Shown here one piece after another: positions 1-9,820 of a stretch of DNA of 63,846 nucleotides. The stretch comes from Microcoleus sp. LEGE 07076 (GTDB taxonomy: Bacteria; Cyanobacteriota; Cyanobacteriia; Cyanobacteriales; Microcoleaceae). The position numbers were made by a program, and so were the translations under genes. Position 1 is the stretch's first letter. Every line of letters begins with the position of its first letter. Under the pieces are notes generated by a model, which saw only the letters and a list, made by a program, of their open reading frames with translations, was not told the origin of the DNA and did not search any database. The stretch lies in contig NZ_JADEWV010000006.1 of assembly GCF_015207455.1 (NCBI RefSeq), positions 1 to 63,846 on the forward strand. Reading direction: 5' to 3'.

Positions 1-340
1 TAAGTTGTTAGTTGTTAGTTGTTAGTTGTTATTAGTTATTTGTCAATAGTTCATAGTTAAAAGTTATTAGTTATTAGTTGTTAGTCAATAGTTAATAGTT
101 AATAGTTGTTAGTTGTTAGTTGTTAGTTGATAGTTGTTAGTTGTTAGTTGTTAGTTGTTAGTTGGCAACAGCCCACAGTTAACAGTCAACAGTCAACAGT
201 TAACAGTCAACAGTCAACAGTCAACAGTCAACAGTCAACAGTTAACAGTCAACAGCCAACAGTCAACAGCCAACAGCCAACAGCCAACAGCCAACAGTTA
301 ACAGTCAACAATCAACACTCAACAATTAACAATCAAAAAA
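1..340. repeat. Heptanucleotide short tandem repeat tract
   Basis: Two blocks of degenerate 7-bp repeats. The first (about 1-160) iterates GTTGTTA/GTTAGTT. The second (about 170-330) iterates CAACAGT with CAACAGC variants. They resemble the short tandemly repeated repetitive sequences common in filamentous cyanobacteria. A reading frame across 148-384 exists only because the repeat lacks stops; it encodes a monotonous Thr-Val-Asn-Ser-Gln-Gln pattern and is not a gene. The tract ends 20 bp or less before the next start codon, so it forms that gene's upstream region. Confidence 0.9.
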
Positions 341-1267
341 ATGATTCGCCGACGTTCAACCCCTTGGATTCATCGCTGGTCTAGGACTGTGATGGCAGCG
401 ATCGCAGCCATCGGCGTTCTAGAAACGGCCTATCTGACGATCGCTAAATTCACGACAGGTTCAGTCATTTGTCCCACCAGCGGCTGCGACAAAGTGCTCA
501 ACAGTCCCTACGCTACCGTATGGGGCACAGTGCCTTTAAGTTTATTAGGTTGTCTGGCATACCTGAGCATCGCAATTCTGGCCTTAGCTCCCAAAGCCGT
601 CAATCCCGACACCAACAAACGGCTGCATTCTCAACTAGAAAACTGGACTTGGCAAGCCCTATTTATCATCACCGCTGCGATGATAATTTTCAGCAGCTAT
701 TTGATGTATTTGATGGCTTTTGAGATTCAGGATTTTTGCATTTACTGCATCAGTTCCGCCATATTTTCCCTGTCGCTGTTCGTGCTGGTGCTAGTGGGCC
801 GCGAGTGGGAAGATATCGGACAGTTGGTGTTTACAGGCATTTTGGTGGTGATGGTAAGTTCGATCGGCGCTTTGGGACTGTACAACAGCGTCAGTTCGCC
901 TGCGACTTTTGTTTCTTCTACCCCCGGAATTCTACCCCCTGCCGTCACCACAACCTCCGGCCCGGCACAAATTGCTTTAGCCCGCCACCTCCGACAAATT
1001 GGCGCTAAAGAATACGGCGCTTACTGGTGTCCCCACTGCCACGATCAAAAAATGCTGTTCGGCAAAGAAGCAGCCAAAATAATTGATTATTTTGAATGCG
1101 ATCCTAGGGGGCAAAATTCCCGCGCTGAAATTTGCCAAGCTGCTGCTGCGAATGTTAAAGGTTTCCCGACTTGGGAGATTAATGGTCAGTTTTATTCGGG
1201 GACACAGAAATTGGATAAACTCGCTGAGTTATCCGGTTACACTGGCCCGCGCAACTTTCAAAACTGA
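341..1267 (+). CDS. Vitamin K epoxide reductase-thioredoxin fusion (disulfide bond formation)
   Basis: 308-aa integral membrane oxidoreductase. Bacterial VKOR homologues replace DsbB: they reoxidise a thioredoxin-like partner and pass electrons to quinone. Hydrophobic segments lie near residues 18-38, 63-83, 105-127, 137-152 and 161-181. The loop cysteines are C44 and C49 and the quinone-proximal CxxC is C133-C136 (FCIYC). After a Pro/Thr linker a thioredoxin-like domain follows with CPHC at C230-C233, plus C253 and C265 as an extra pair. This fused layout is the usual cyanobacterial one. The ATG lies directly behind the heptamer tract and no Shine-Dalgarno sequence is visible. It should introduce disulfides into lumenal or periplasmic proteins. 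Confidence 0.93.
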   Translation: MIRRRSTPWIHRWSRTVMAAIAAIGVLETAYLTIAKFTTGSVICPTSGCDKVLNSPYATVWGTVPLSLLGCLAYLSIAILALAPKAVNPDTNKRLHSQLENWTWQALFIITAAMIIFSSYLMYLMAFEIQDFCIYCISSAIFSLSLFVLVLVGREWEDIGQLVFTGILVVMVSSIGALGLYNSVSSPATFVSSTPGILPPAVTTTSGPAQIALARHLRQIGAKEYGAYWCPHCHDQKMLFGKEAAKIIDYFECDPRGQNSRAEICQAAAANVKGFPTWEINGQFYSGTQKLDKLAELSGYTGPRNFQN

Positions 1268-1418
1268 CAGGAAAGTTTGAGATTTTAGAGGGCAGATTTT
1301 AGATTTTTAGTGCAGGAAACACATCCCGGTTTTTAAGTCGGTTTATCACTGTCTCGTTCTGGCAAATAAATCTAAAATCTCGCATCTAAAATCCCTACAA
1401 AACCTAGTAAAAGTTATA

Positions 1419-1506
1419 CCATTTTCATAAAATATTGCTATATTAGTATTTTTTTAGACCTCGAACTTGATGCATAATTCGTATTTGTAGCTGCACTTTA
1501 TGCAAT
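1419..1506. repeat. Duplicated AT-rich module, copy 1
   Basis: Starts with CCATTTTCATAAAATATTGC and ends with CTGCACTTTATGCAAT. It is nearly identical to the copy at 1627-1719, with small indels. The leading 35 or so bases recur in diverged form at 4470-4507. No coding content was found. Confidence 0.8.
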
Positions 1507-1626
1507 TTCTATTGCATACCCCCCTTTATGATTGATTGAACCGCGAAGACGCAAAGAACGCGAAGATAAGAGAAAAAAACGGAGTTGTCAGATAAATGGG
1601 GTGGCAAATTAGAATTTGGTAGGATC

Positions 1627-1719
1627 CCATTTTCATAAAATATTGCTATATTTAGTATTTTTTTTAGACGTCGAACTTGATGCGGGATAATTCGTATTTG
1701 TAGCTGCACTTTATGCAAT
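1627..1719. repeat. Duplicated AT-rich module, copy 2
   Basis: Second copy of the 1419-1506 module, about 5 bp longer because of an extra T tract and a GGGAT insertion in its middle. The two copies are separated by roughly 120 bp of unrelated sequence, so this is a dispersed repeat rather than a tandem one. Confidence 0.8.
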
Positions 1720-1867
1720 GGGCATTAGTTATATCGGAGAAGTTTAAAACAAGTTGTGGCTCTCTAATATAATCGGCGAATATAATCATCCTCGCATCAT
1801 TTGTATAGTTTATTAGGTAGGGTTGTCCCGATCGCGGGTAGGCACTCTTAGCACTACCCCTACAAAT

Positions 1868-1993
1868 TAGACCTCTTGCAAAAATAATTAGGACGGGCTC
1901 TCCGGCCCATCCCACAAGAGTTATCTTTTCTGGTGGGATGGGCCCGAGAACCCGTCCGATCAATTGATGAAAAGGATTTTTGCAAGAAATCTA
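1868..1993. mobile_element. MITE-like long inverted repeat
   Basis: Imperfect palindrome of 126 bp with no coding capacity. The outer arms begin TAGACCTCTTGCAAAAAT (1868-1885) and end ATTTTTGCAAGAAATCTA (1976-1993). Inner arms of about 29 bp (1891-1919 and 1929-1957) start and end with GGACGGG/CCCGTCC. Terminal inverted repeats plus strong internal pairing fit a non-autonomous mobile element. No clear target-site duplication is visible. Confidence 0.55.
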
Positions 1994-2228
1994 TTTTGTG
2001 CATCCTGCAAGGATTGCTATAAATAATAGGACTTTTATACAAAAATTCTCAGCATCGGGTTTCAGCTTCGAGACTCATTGGTGAAATGCTATATTTTGGT
2101 CGAGAAACCCGGTTTCTGCTGTTGCAGCCCGATCGCCCTCACCGAAAAATCTAAACATCTAAAAATCAAAAATCTCTAGTCGATAGATCGCCCCGAAGAT
2201 ATAAAAGCTATATGTAGTAGTAGCTTAA

Positions 2229-4367
2229 ATGCTTGAAGGGCGAGGCAAAAATTCCCAAAATATGCTAAAAACTATCAAAAAATGGGTCGATCGAGAACGC
2301 CGAGTATTGATAACTGCCAGTGCAGTTGCCGGTACGGTGATTGTACTGCGCTGGTGCGGATTTTTGCAGGTGGGGGAATGGACTGCTTTCGACCGCTTTG
2401 TCCGCTGGCGGCCAGCCGAATCTATTGACTCGCGCATCACCATTGTCGAAATCAAAGAAGCTGACTTGCAAAAATACGGCTACCCAATTTCTGATGCTGT
2501 ATTGGCCCAATTGCTGCAAAAATTGCACGCTGCTTCGCCGCGGGCGATCGGCCTCGACGTTTACCGAGATTTGCCAACTCAACCCGGTAACGCTCAATTG
2601 CTCAAAACTTTGAAAACTATTCCCAACTTAATCGGCATTGAGTTGATGCCAGACGAAACCAGGATCGGAGTTGGGCCGCCTCCGGTACTTGACAAGCTCG
2701 ATCGAATCGGTTTCAACAACGTTGTCATAGACGCTGACGGTAAAGTGCGCCGAACTTTGCTCTACGCTTGGCCTGGAGACGGCAAAACTCATCAAAGCTT
2801 CGCGCTCAAACTGGCTTTGCTTTACCTCGATCGCGAAGGGATTTCCCCTCAACCAGCCACAGTCAATCCTAAATACTTGCAGTTAGGCAAGGGGGTGTTT
2901 CGACCTTTTGAGCCGAACGATGGTGCTTACGTTCGAGCTGACAGCCGCGGCTATCAAATTCTTGCCAATCTGCGCGGCCCGATCGGCAGTTTCCGCACAG
3001 TATCGATGAGCGACGTGCTTTCTGATAAAGTACCGGCCGATTTTGTGCGATCGCGCGCTGTCTTGATCGGCTCAAATGCCGCCAGCCTCAAAGACTTTTA
3101 CCAAAATGCTTACAGTTCCGGTTTGTTTGCTTCTCCCCAGCAAATACCGGGAGTCGAGCTTCAGGCTCATTTCTTGAGCCAAATTTTGAGTGCTGCTCTC
3201 GACGGGCGCAGGGGTATCAATGTCTGGCCCGAGGCCGCAGAGTTGCTGTGGATTTTACTGTGGTCTTGGACGGGAGCAAGTGTGAGCTGGAAGTTGCGAT
3301 CCCTAGGGCGATCGGCTTGGTGTTTGTTAAGTATCTGTCTCGGTCTGAGTGCCAGTTTATACTTAGCCTTTTTAGCCGGTTGGTGGCTGCCCTTAATTCC
3401 TGCAATCCTCAGTCTTTTGGGTTCTGGCGTCGCAGTTGTCTGTTATCTGGCTCACTTGCAAGAAGAACTAAAACGCTCTAAAGAATTCTTGCAATCGCTC
3501 ATCGATACAATTCCTGACCCGATTTTTGTCAAAGATATAAATCACCGCTCGGTTGTTTTGAATCAGGCATATTGTCGGTTTATCGGCTATCCTTTGGCAA
3601 TTTTAACCTGCCGCACAGATTACGATTTATTTCCCCAAGCCGAAGCAGATATATTTTGGCAGCAAGACGAATTAGTATTGCAAACTCACCAGCCGGGAGA
3701 AAATGAAGAATATTTTACCGACGCTCACGGAATTACGCATTTGATTGCAACCAAAAGAACACTCCACAAAGATGCTGCCGGCAACCTATTTTTAGTCGGA
3801 GCAATCAGAGATATTACCGAGCGCAAACTCCGGGAAGAGGCCTTAGAACAAAAAAATGCTGAACTCAGCCACCAAGCTTATCACGATGCTCTCACGGGTT
3901 TGCCCAACCGCAAAATGTTTTACGAATGTTTGCATCAGTCTCTAGAAAGAGCCTCCAGCAATCAAGACTTAGTAGCTTTACTGTTTTTAGATTTAGATGG
4001 ATTTAAGTCCATCAACGACACTCTCGGACACAATCTGGGTGATTTGCTCTTAAAAGCAGTTGCCAGTAGGCTCAAAAAATGTTTGCGTGGTAGCGATATT
4101 ATCTCGCGGTTGGGCGGCGACGAGTTCACAGTAATTCTGCCGGCAATTCCCGGTCACGAGGAAGCTGCGAAAGTAGCTGAAAAAATTTGCGAGGCCATCG
4201 TGCAGCCTTTTATTTTAGAAGAACATACAGTTTATGTAACTACAAGTGTTGGGATTAGTTTGTATCCTATTGACGGTCAAGAGTCAGATATTTTAGTCAA
4301 AAATGCCGATGCTGCGATGTATCGTGCTAAGGAAGGCGGGAAAAATCAATATCAATTTGTTGAGTAA
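2229..4367 (+). CDS. CHASE2-PAS-GGDEF diguanylate cyclase
   Basis: 712-aa membrane signalling protein that should make cyclic di-GMP from GTP. Order: N-terminal membrane anchor (about residues 20-40), extracytoplasmic CHASE2 sensor (about 45-320, with WTAFDRFVRWRP and an AIGLDVYRD stretch), two or three membrane segments (about 335-405), a PAS domain (about 415-535, ending in RDITERK) and a GGDEF domain. The active-site GGDEF is residues 629-633. An RGSD inhibitory I-site lies five residues upstream (620-623), so product inhibition is expected. No EAL domain is present. An alternative ATG at 2262 would remove only 11 residues. It is monocistronic. Confidence 0.93.
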   Translation: MLEGRGKNSQNMLKTIKKWVDRERRVLITASAVAGTVIVLRWCGFLQVGEWTAFDRFVRWRPAESIDSRITIVEIKEADLQKYGYPISDAVLAQLLQKLHAASPRAIGLDVYRDLPTQPGNAQLLKTLKTIPNLIGIELMPDETRIGVGPPPVLDKLDRIGFNNVVIDADGKVRRTLLYAWPGDGKTHQSFALKLALLYLDREGISPQPATVNPKYLQLGKGVFRPFEPNDGAYVRADSRGYQILANLRGPIGSFRTVSMSDVLSDKVPADFVRSRAVLIGSNAASLKDFYQNAYSSGLFASPQQIPGVELQAHFLSQILSAALDGRRGINVWPEAAELLWILLWSWTGASVSWKLRSLGRSAWCLLSICLGLSASLYLAFLAGWWLPLIPAILSLLGSGVAVVCYLAHLQEELKRSKEFLQSLIDTIPDPIFVKDINHRSVVLNQAYCRFIGYPLAILTCRTDYDLFPQAEADIFWQQDELVLQTHQPGENEEYFTDAHGITHLIATKRTLHKDAAGNLFLVGAIRDITERKLREEALEQKNAELSHQAYHDALTGLPNRKMFYECLHQSLERASSNQDLVALLFLDLDGFKSINDTLGHNLGDLLLKAVASRLKKCLRGSDIISRLGGDEFTVILPAIPGHEEAAKVAEKICEAIVQPFILEEHTVYVTTSVGISLYPIDGQESDILVKNADAAMYRAKEGGKNQYQFVE

Positions 4368-4670
4368 TTTGTCATCTGTGATCATTTAAGCTGTAATTAG
4401 AGGCTATCATGAACTTTTCGTGAGAATTTAATCTAATATCTGTTAATAGGTAATGGCTAATGGATAAAACCGATTTCATAATATATTGCTATAGTTAGTA
4501 TATTTGTTTGAGAAAACAAAATTGCTGCGACAGAAATCTTATAGCGGTTTTCAAGCGTTGTCAGGTATGCCCTGCGCGGGCCTGTTTGGCCATGTCCGAT
4601 GCCCTATACCCACTCCTAGTACCTCATGTTACGCTCGAAAGGCTATATCTGCGGTATCTTATGAAATAGA
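4368..4670. other. Intergenic region with repeat fragments
   Basis: About 300 bp. It holds a diverged copy of the CATAAAATATTGCTATA module (4470-4507) and a GC-rich stretch (about 4565-4610) containing CCCTGCGCGGGCC, related to the GCCCGCGCAGGGC palindromes near 40211 and 41184. No gene was seen. Confidence 0.6.
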
Positions 4671-5126
4671 CTAACCCATCAGATATGTTTGCTGATTGTT
4701 CATCGGCAATACTCGCAACCGTCGATTTTTTAAATCTGGTTCTAAGCCGAGTTCTTCCATTGGAATCACGCCCAACAAAACAGCCGAAACGCCTTCGGGC
4801 AATTCTAAACAATCAAATCTGCCTTCTCTCCCCTCTACAATAATTTGAGCGTCGGCAAAAATTCTACCTTTTTTGATGCCAGCCGATGTTTCTACGTCTC
4901 TTTCTCCTACTTGTATTAAGCCTAGCTCGCTAATAATGCGAGCTGGCAAAGAAAGCAGAGTTGCTCCGGTATCGACAACAACGTTACCCAGGGTAACAAA
5001 GCGAACTTCCTCAGCAGAAATAAATCCCCGTTCGGCCATAACTCGATCGATGCGATTCGTGACGGTGATTGTAGTGATTACTTGACCCATTTGTTTTGCT
5101 GGCAGATTCGGGAGTACGAGGGTCAT
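4671..5126 (-). CDS. Clan AA (retropepsin-like) aspartic protease family protein
   Basis: 151-aa protein with the single-lobe aspartic protease signature VVDTGA (catalytic D52, T53, G54), followed by a flap-like hydrophobic strand and the downstream LLGVIPMEELGL block (about residues 117-128) typical of clan AA family proteins. Such small proteins act as homodimers, since each monomer gives one Asp. The substrate is unknown. A start at residue 13 (Met, position 5090) is an equally good alternative. It is divergent from the next gene with a roughly 120-bp promoter region. Family assignment is confident; actual protease activity is inferred. Confidence 0.8.
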   Translation of the reverse strand: MTLVLPNLPAKQMGQVITTITVTNRIDRVMAERGFISAEEVRFVTLGNVVVDTGATLLSLPARIISELGLIQVGERDVETSAGIKKGRIFADAQIIVEGREGRFDCLELPEGVSAVLLGVIPMEELGLEPDLKNRRLRVLPMNNQQTYLMG

Positions 5127-5245
5127 AGTATGTTACCTCTTTGAGTGTAATTAATGGATATTTCTATTGTAATGCTATCTAGAATTATGCTTAGTTCGTT
5201 AAAATCGTTTTAATGACCGCCCAAAATTAGAATCCGCCTCAACGC

Positions 5246-6541
5246 ATGACACCAGAACCAAACTCTTCTCAACCCAATCCCCGCGAATCTAACGTCAGTG
5301 TAGAAAGTCCTAACGGTGCAATCCCTCCTGCGCCGCCTGAACCCGCGACAATCGTTGCTACTGCTGAACCGGAAAAACCGCAGCCCTCGACTTCAACCCG
5401 CAAGGTTTTTGCGCGACCGCAGCAGCCGGCCCAAACGACTACTGAAATGTCGGCGTCAGTGCTGACGCTGGGGTCGATCGCAGCGATGATTTTTGGACTC
5501 GCTAACGACAATATTTTGCTCGGCTTAATTGGCGCCATCAGTGCGATCGGGATATCGCTGCGGCTGATGTGGCCGAGTTGGGGCAAAATCTGGTCGCAGG
5601 TAATTCCGCCGACTTGGCGCACGCTAATTGTCTCCTGCTTCGGGCTTTTAGCTGGGATTGTTGGCTTGCTGATGCTCAGCGGTACTAATACTCAACCCGG
5701 AACCCGCAACATCCAAATCAACTGGGACGCTATCGGAGCTCTCGGCGAGCTAATCGGCGCTTTGGGCCAAATTTTGATCGCAATTTTGGGCGTTTACGTG
5801 GCTTGGCGGCAGTATGTGATCTCGAAGGATTTGACGATTCAGCAAAATCGAATTACGCAGCAGCAAACGATCGATGCTTATTTTCAAGGGGTTTCCGACT
5901 TAGCGCTGGACGAACAGGGGTTTTTGGAAGATTGGCCGCAGGAAAGGGCGATCGCCGAAGGTCGCACCGCTGCGATTATGAGCAGTGTGGATGCTGAAGG
6001 TAAAGCGAAGATTCTGCGGTTTTTGTCGCAGTCGAGATTGGTGACTCCTCTGAAGCGCGATCGGCTTTTGGGCCGCCCAATCCTTGACGGCGACGGCGGC
6101 TACGCTGAAGACAGAGATCACGGCATCCGCGTTATCGATCTCAATGTCATGTTAGCCGGTGCTGACCTGGCTGGCACTGATTTGCGGTGGACGGACTTGA
6201 GCGAAGCCAACCTTGTCCGCGCCAATCTCAGCAAATGCGATTTAGTCAAAGCCAACATCTCGCGCGCTGTCTTGTACGATGCCAATCTTGCTCGCGCCGA
6301 TCTCAGGGCCGCGAAAGTATTCTACGGGAAGGCAGAAACGGCATCTCCCCGCAGCCGTACCGAATTTGCCAACTATGAAACGGGCGAATATACTGGCGCT
6401 GTGGTGGAACGCGCTGATTTCACTGCTGTCAAGCGACTCTCAGATGAGCAGCGCTATTACTGCTGCGCTTGGTGCGGCTCGCAGTCGAGAGAGACTATTC
6501 CCGGCGGCTGTGAAGGGATTCCCAATAAGCTCGGACGCTAA
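5246..6541 (+). CDS. Membrane protein with pentapeptide repeats
   Basis: 431-aa protein. The N-terminus (1-66) is Pro/Ser/Thr-rich and probably disordered. Three to four hydrophobic segments follow (about 69-108, 125-146, 165-187). A helical cytoplasmic part comes next, then a pentapeptide-repeat tract with the A(D/N)LxxA pattern (about residues 303-357) that should fold as a short right-handed beta-helix. The C-terminus has a CCAWC cluster (about 408-414). Similar proteins are common in cyanobacteria and have no assigned biochemical role. Nothing in the context points to a pathway. Confidence 0.82.
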   Translation: MTPEPNSSQPNPRESNVSVESPNGAIPPAPPEPATIVATAEPEKPQPSTSTRKVFARPQQPAQTTTEMSASVLTLGSIAAMIFGLANDNILLGLIGAISAIGISLRLMWPSWGKIWSQVIPPTWRTLIVSCFGLLAGIVGLLMLSGTNTQPGTRNIQINWDAIGALGELIGALGQILIAILGVYVAWRQYVISKDLTIQQNRITQQQTIDAYFQGVSDLALDEQGFLEDWPQERAIAEGRTAAIMSSVDAEGKAKILRFLSQSRLVTPLKRDRLLGRPILDGDGGYAEDRDHGIRVIDLNVMLAGADLAGTDLRWTDLSEANLVRANLSKCDLVKANISRAVLYDANLARADLRAAKVFYGKAETASPRSRTEFANYETGEYTGAVVERADFTAVKRLSDEQRYYCCAWCGSQSRETIPGGCEGIPNKLGR

Positions 6542-6639
6542 AATTAGCAGTAGCGCTGTACTTACCTATATATTTGGCGATCGCGCTCGCAGCGGACTCT
6601 ACTTTAACTTAAAATCTACAGTCGGGCGCTTTTTTACCG

Positions 6640-7778
6640 ATGACAAATACTGATTTAGAGCTAGAAGTAAATCCGCGTCGAGAACGCAACAAAAGCAGGG
6701 ACGGGTAAATTTTTGTAATTGCTATGTGGTTGCTGAGTCGATCGATAATTGCGATCGGGATGCAGCTAATTGCTCCTTTAGTCTCCAAGAACCCGCCAGT
6801 GTAGGCGATTGGACCGCCTCTCGGTTTTGTCAGCGGCTTCCTTCCCAAAAGCGGCTGGGAACTTTTTTCGCACTGGGACGGTAAATGGTACGTCGAAATC
6901 GCTACTCTAGGCTATAGCTATGCAGATGACGGGGAACACCATTCTGTGGCTTTTTATCCGCTGTTTCCTTTGCTGATGCGCGGGTTGACAACTCTGGGAA
7001 TGCAAGTGGAAGTAGCAGGGGTACTCATCAATAGTTTGGCATTTCTGAGTGCATTAGTTCTGGTCTACTTTTGGGTAGAGCAGCGATACGATACCCGTGC
7101 AGCTAAGTGGACAACTTCTGTGCTTGCATGGTGTCCGTTTTCGCTATTTTGTACTGTCATATATACAGAAGGATTGTTTTTGTTGCTGACAGCATCGGCT
7201 TTGCGAGCTTTTGAGAGAGGCGAGTATATTTGGGCGACTGTTTGGGGAGCTTTGACGACTGCGACTAGGGGCCCGGAGTAGCGCTGATACCTACTTTTTT
7301 GCTGACAGCTTGGAGGGAAAAAAGACCTCCCCTCGCTGATGTTGCGGGTTTAGGTAGCGCGATCGGGTTTTGTTCATTTAGCTTATATTGTGCTATTGCT
7401 TTTGGAGATGCTTTAGCATTTGTTCACGTCCAAAAAGCCTGGTTTCAGCCTACTTGGTTGGACATATTTAAGGACTTTTTCAATTTCCGCTTGCAAGCTG
7501 TTAGTAAGATTGTAATGATTGTGGGCGGTGGCTATTTGTTGTGGTATTTGCGAAAAAGGCTGAGTATTACACTCCTCTGCTTCGGTTTTTGCTCTTTAGC
7601 GCTACTGATAAACTCCGGTGCTCTCCAATCTGTTCACCGGTACGCTTACGGTATTGTGTCGCTCTCTATCGGACTCGGTTTGGTTTTGAGCAGTCACCAT
7701 CGCTGGGGATACGCTGTTATGACATTATTTGCTACATTTCTGCTGTATATGGCTGTTAAATTTGCTGCGTGGGGGTAG
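6640..7778 (+). pseudogene. Decayed PIG-V-like (GT-C) mannosyltransferase
   Basis: One polytopic glycosyltransferase-like frame broken at several points. From the ATG at 6640 the frame meets TAA at 6706 and TAG at 6802, then stays open through 7281. A frame change near 7270-7274 (ATR then GVALIPTF) continues to 7778. The first extracytoplasmic loop keeps the SHWDGKWY motif expected of PIG-V family GT-C enzymes, which use lipid-linked sugars. Sequence between lesions is still clearly protein-like, so inactivation looks recent. The open parts are 6946-7281 and 7299-7778. Without reads, sequencing error at one lesion cannot be excluded, but three lesions argue for real decay. Confidence 0.75.
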
Positions 7779-7820
7779 GTAGCCTCAGATAGTTATCCAT
7801 ATCTTTTGCAGCAACTTAAT

Positions 7821-8444
7821 TTACTTTACTTCCTGCGCTGCCTGAAAAAAGTCTCTTTCGCACAGCATAGCGTAGCGGTAGGTTGCTGCAACTTCTGGCG
7901 CTGTCTCGGCATAGCGATCGACCAAACTTTCCAATTGTTTTGCTAAAATCTCAAACTCAGGGCTGCTATAGGTAGAAATCCAGTCGCTAAAAGCGTGTTC
8001 CGGTATATTAGGTTTAGCTAACTGCTGTCCCAAAAAAGCATACAATCGCAAACAAGGAGTCATCGCCGCTGCTGTCAAACCTACACCGCTTCCCCAGGCT
8101 GTCGCTAATAAAAAATCAGTGTAGCGACGGGTAGTAATTCCCGGTTTTGTCTTTTGCAAGTTTACACCCCATTTTGCTGCATATCCTTGATGCAAGCGAA
8201 GTTCTTCTAAAACACCGCTGCCGAGATTATGGAGAATTTCAAACCCCTCCCAGTCTGGTGCTTTTGCCGCAGCAATACTGTAAGCGCGGGCGAACGCTTC
8301 CAAAAAAAATGCGTCTTGTGCAACGTAATATGCAAAACTCTTTTGAGAAAGGCTGCCGTCAGCAATGCCTCTAACAAACGGATGTTGCAGACAAGCTTCG
8401 CTTAAGTCTCGATTTGCTTGCCACAGATCATTGGAATTTCTCAT
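7821..8444 (-). CDS. tenA: TenA family aminopyrimidine aminohydrolase (thiaminase II-like)
   Basis: 207-aa all-helical protein of the TenA/PqqC fold. TenA enzymes hydrolyse thiamine breakdown products (amino-HMP) for salvage into thiamine synthesis. The expected residues are visible: D44 in AQDAFF, C131 in MTPCLRLY (so the Cys-containing TenA class) and a C-terminal Glu, E196, in CERDFF. Length is typical. It is convergent with the decayed glycosyltransferase and stands alone; no THI-box/TPP riboswitch was recognised upstream. Confidence 0.88.
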   Translation of the reverse strand: MRNSNDLWQANRDLSEACLQHPFVRGIADGSLSQKSFAYYVAQDAFFLEAFARAYSIAAAKAPDWEGFEILHNLGSGVLEELRLHQGYAAKWGVNLQKTKPGITTRRYTDFLLATAWGSGVGLTAAAMTPCLRLYAFLGQQLAKPNIPEHAFSDWISTYSSPEFEILAKQLESLVDRYAETAPEVAATYRYAMLCERDFFQAAQEVK

Positions 8445-8732
8445 ACAGTTTTGAATCGAGCGGTGACGGTTGTAATTTTTTTAGTTGGACTGAACATATA
8501 TGATAACAGATAATTTCTCTGGGCTGGCATCTGTCTGATTTAGGGTTTTATTTTTTGAATCAAAAAAAATTATAAGTGTTGGTACGCTGCTATTCTGTCA
8601 GCGGCTGTTCCGGGTTCGACGAACGAAATTACGCGCCGAAGCTCTTCCTCTCTAAGGAATCCGCCAGCGTATTGGTAAAATATCAAATCTTAATTTAACA
8701 ATTAAAAATCCATTTTTTTAACTGAAACTGCG

Positions 8733-9695
8733 ATGAACCGTACACCCAAGTATTCCTTGATAATTCCCATCTATAACGAAGCCGAAAATCTCCCTGAATT
8801 GTATCGGCGAATGGGCGCTGTGATGGAGCGCATGGACGGCCCAGTAGAATTAATTTTAATCAATGATGGCAGCCGCGATCGCTCTTTGGAAATTTTGCGA
8901 GAATTGCACGAACAAGACTCGCGAATTTGTTACCTCAGTTTTGCCCGCAATTTCGGCCACCAAATAGCTGTAACTGCTGGTTTAAACTTTTCTAGCGGTC
9001 AAGTTGCAATCATCATGGACGGCGATTTGCAAGACCCGCCAGAGCTAGTTTTAGATATGATAGAACAGTGGCGGCTCGGGTATCAAGTTGTTTATGCCCA
9101 GCGCACTCATCGCCGTCAAGAAAGTTGGTTTAAACGGTTTCCAGCTTATCTGTATTATCGCATTTTGCGGAATCTTGCTGATGTTGATATTCCCCTAGAT
9201 ACGGGAGATTTTTGTTTGATGGATAGGTGCGTGGTAAATGTGCTCAATGCCATGCCCGAACGCAACCGTTATATTCGGGGACTGCGCGCTTGGATTGGTT
9301 TTAAACAAACTGCTGTTAAGTTTGAACGAGATCCGCGCTTTGCTGGCGATGTTAAGTATACCTTCAGCAAATCTTTTGCTTTGGCGATGAACGGTTTAGT
9401 GTCTTTTTCAACAGTTCCTCTGCAACTGTCGATTTATTTGGGTTTGTTTTCGGCTTTGGTGTCTGTTTTAATGGCTTTTTTGGTTTTGTACTGGCGTCTT
9501 TTTTCTTCGGGTAAGGCCTTAACTGGTTTGACCATTATCATTATGGCGGTTTTCTTTTTGGGTGCGGTGCAGTTGGTCAGTATTGGGATTTTGGGTCAGT
9601 ATATCGGGCGGATTTACGAGGAGGTGAAGGGGAGGCCGCTTTATACGCTGGCTGAAGTGGTTGGTTTTGGCGATCGCCCAAAGCCATCTAAATAA
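8733..9695 (+). CDS. GT2 glycosyltransferase, polyprenyl-phosphate sugar transferase type (GtrB/DPM1-like)
   Basis: 320-aa enzyme with an N-terminal GT-A domain and two C-terminal membrane helices (about 230-255 and 265-290). Motifs are NDGSRD (N44 on), the DxD-type metal site D96-D98 in [10 protein letters not shown], and the acceptor-site block near ARNFGHQ. This layout is that of transferases moving a hexose from a nucleotide sugar onto polyprenyl phosphate at the cytoplasmic face, supplying lipid-linked sugar to GT-C enzymes. It is the kind of donor the neighbouring decayed PIG-V-like gene would have used. The exact sugar is unknown. Confidence 0.88.
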   Translation: MNRTPKYSLIIPIYNEAENLPELYRRMGAVMERMDGPVELILINDGSRDRSLEILRELHEQDSRICYLSFARNFGHQIAVTAGLNFSSGQVAIIMDGDLQDPPELVLDMIEQWRLGYQVVYAQRTHRRQESWFKRFPAYLYYRILRNLADVDIPLDTGDFCLMDRCVVNVLNAMPERNRYIRGLRAWIGFKQTAVKFERDPRFAGDVKYTFSKSFALAMNGLVSFSTVPLQLSIYLGLFSALVSVLMAFLVLYWRLFSSGKALTGLTIIIMAVFFLGAVQLVSIGILGQYIGRIYEEVKGRPLYTLAEVVGFGDRPKPSK

Positions 9696-9820
9696 TTTTA
9701 GCAAACAACAATTAACTAATTGTGCCTAAATTCTCTGAATTCATGATATAATTTAACACCATAAAATCTTCTCATAGCAAATCCGGGGAAGAAAACCCTT
9801 GACCTTCCATGAATGCGTAG

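Larger units (their letters stand above)
1268..2228. other. Intergenic region with several dispersed repeats, no gene seen
   Basis: About 960 bp without a convincing coding sequence. It contains a duplicated AT-rich module (1419-1506 and 1627-1719), a fragment starting near 1537 of the type ccgcgaagacgcaaagaacg (a related cgcagagggcgcagag sequence recurs near 22225), a long inverted repeat (1868-1993) and a GAAACCCGGTTTC palindrome near 2103. Short frames on the minus strand here run through repeats and are not supported. Confidence 0.7.

Noticed and set aside
148-384. 78-codon open frame in the heptamer tract
   Set aside because: Its translation is only the repeat pattern, and it overlaps the VKOR gene start.
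8445-8732. TPP riboswitch upstream of tenA
   Set aside because: No CTGAGA-type thi-box core on the relevant strand.
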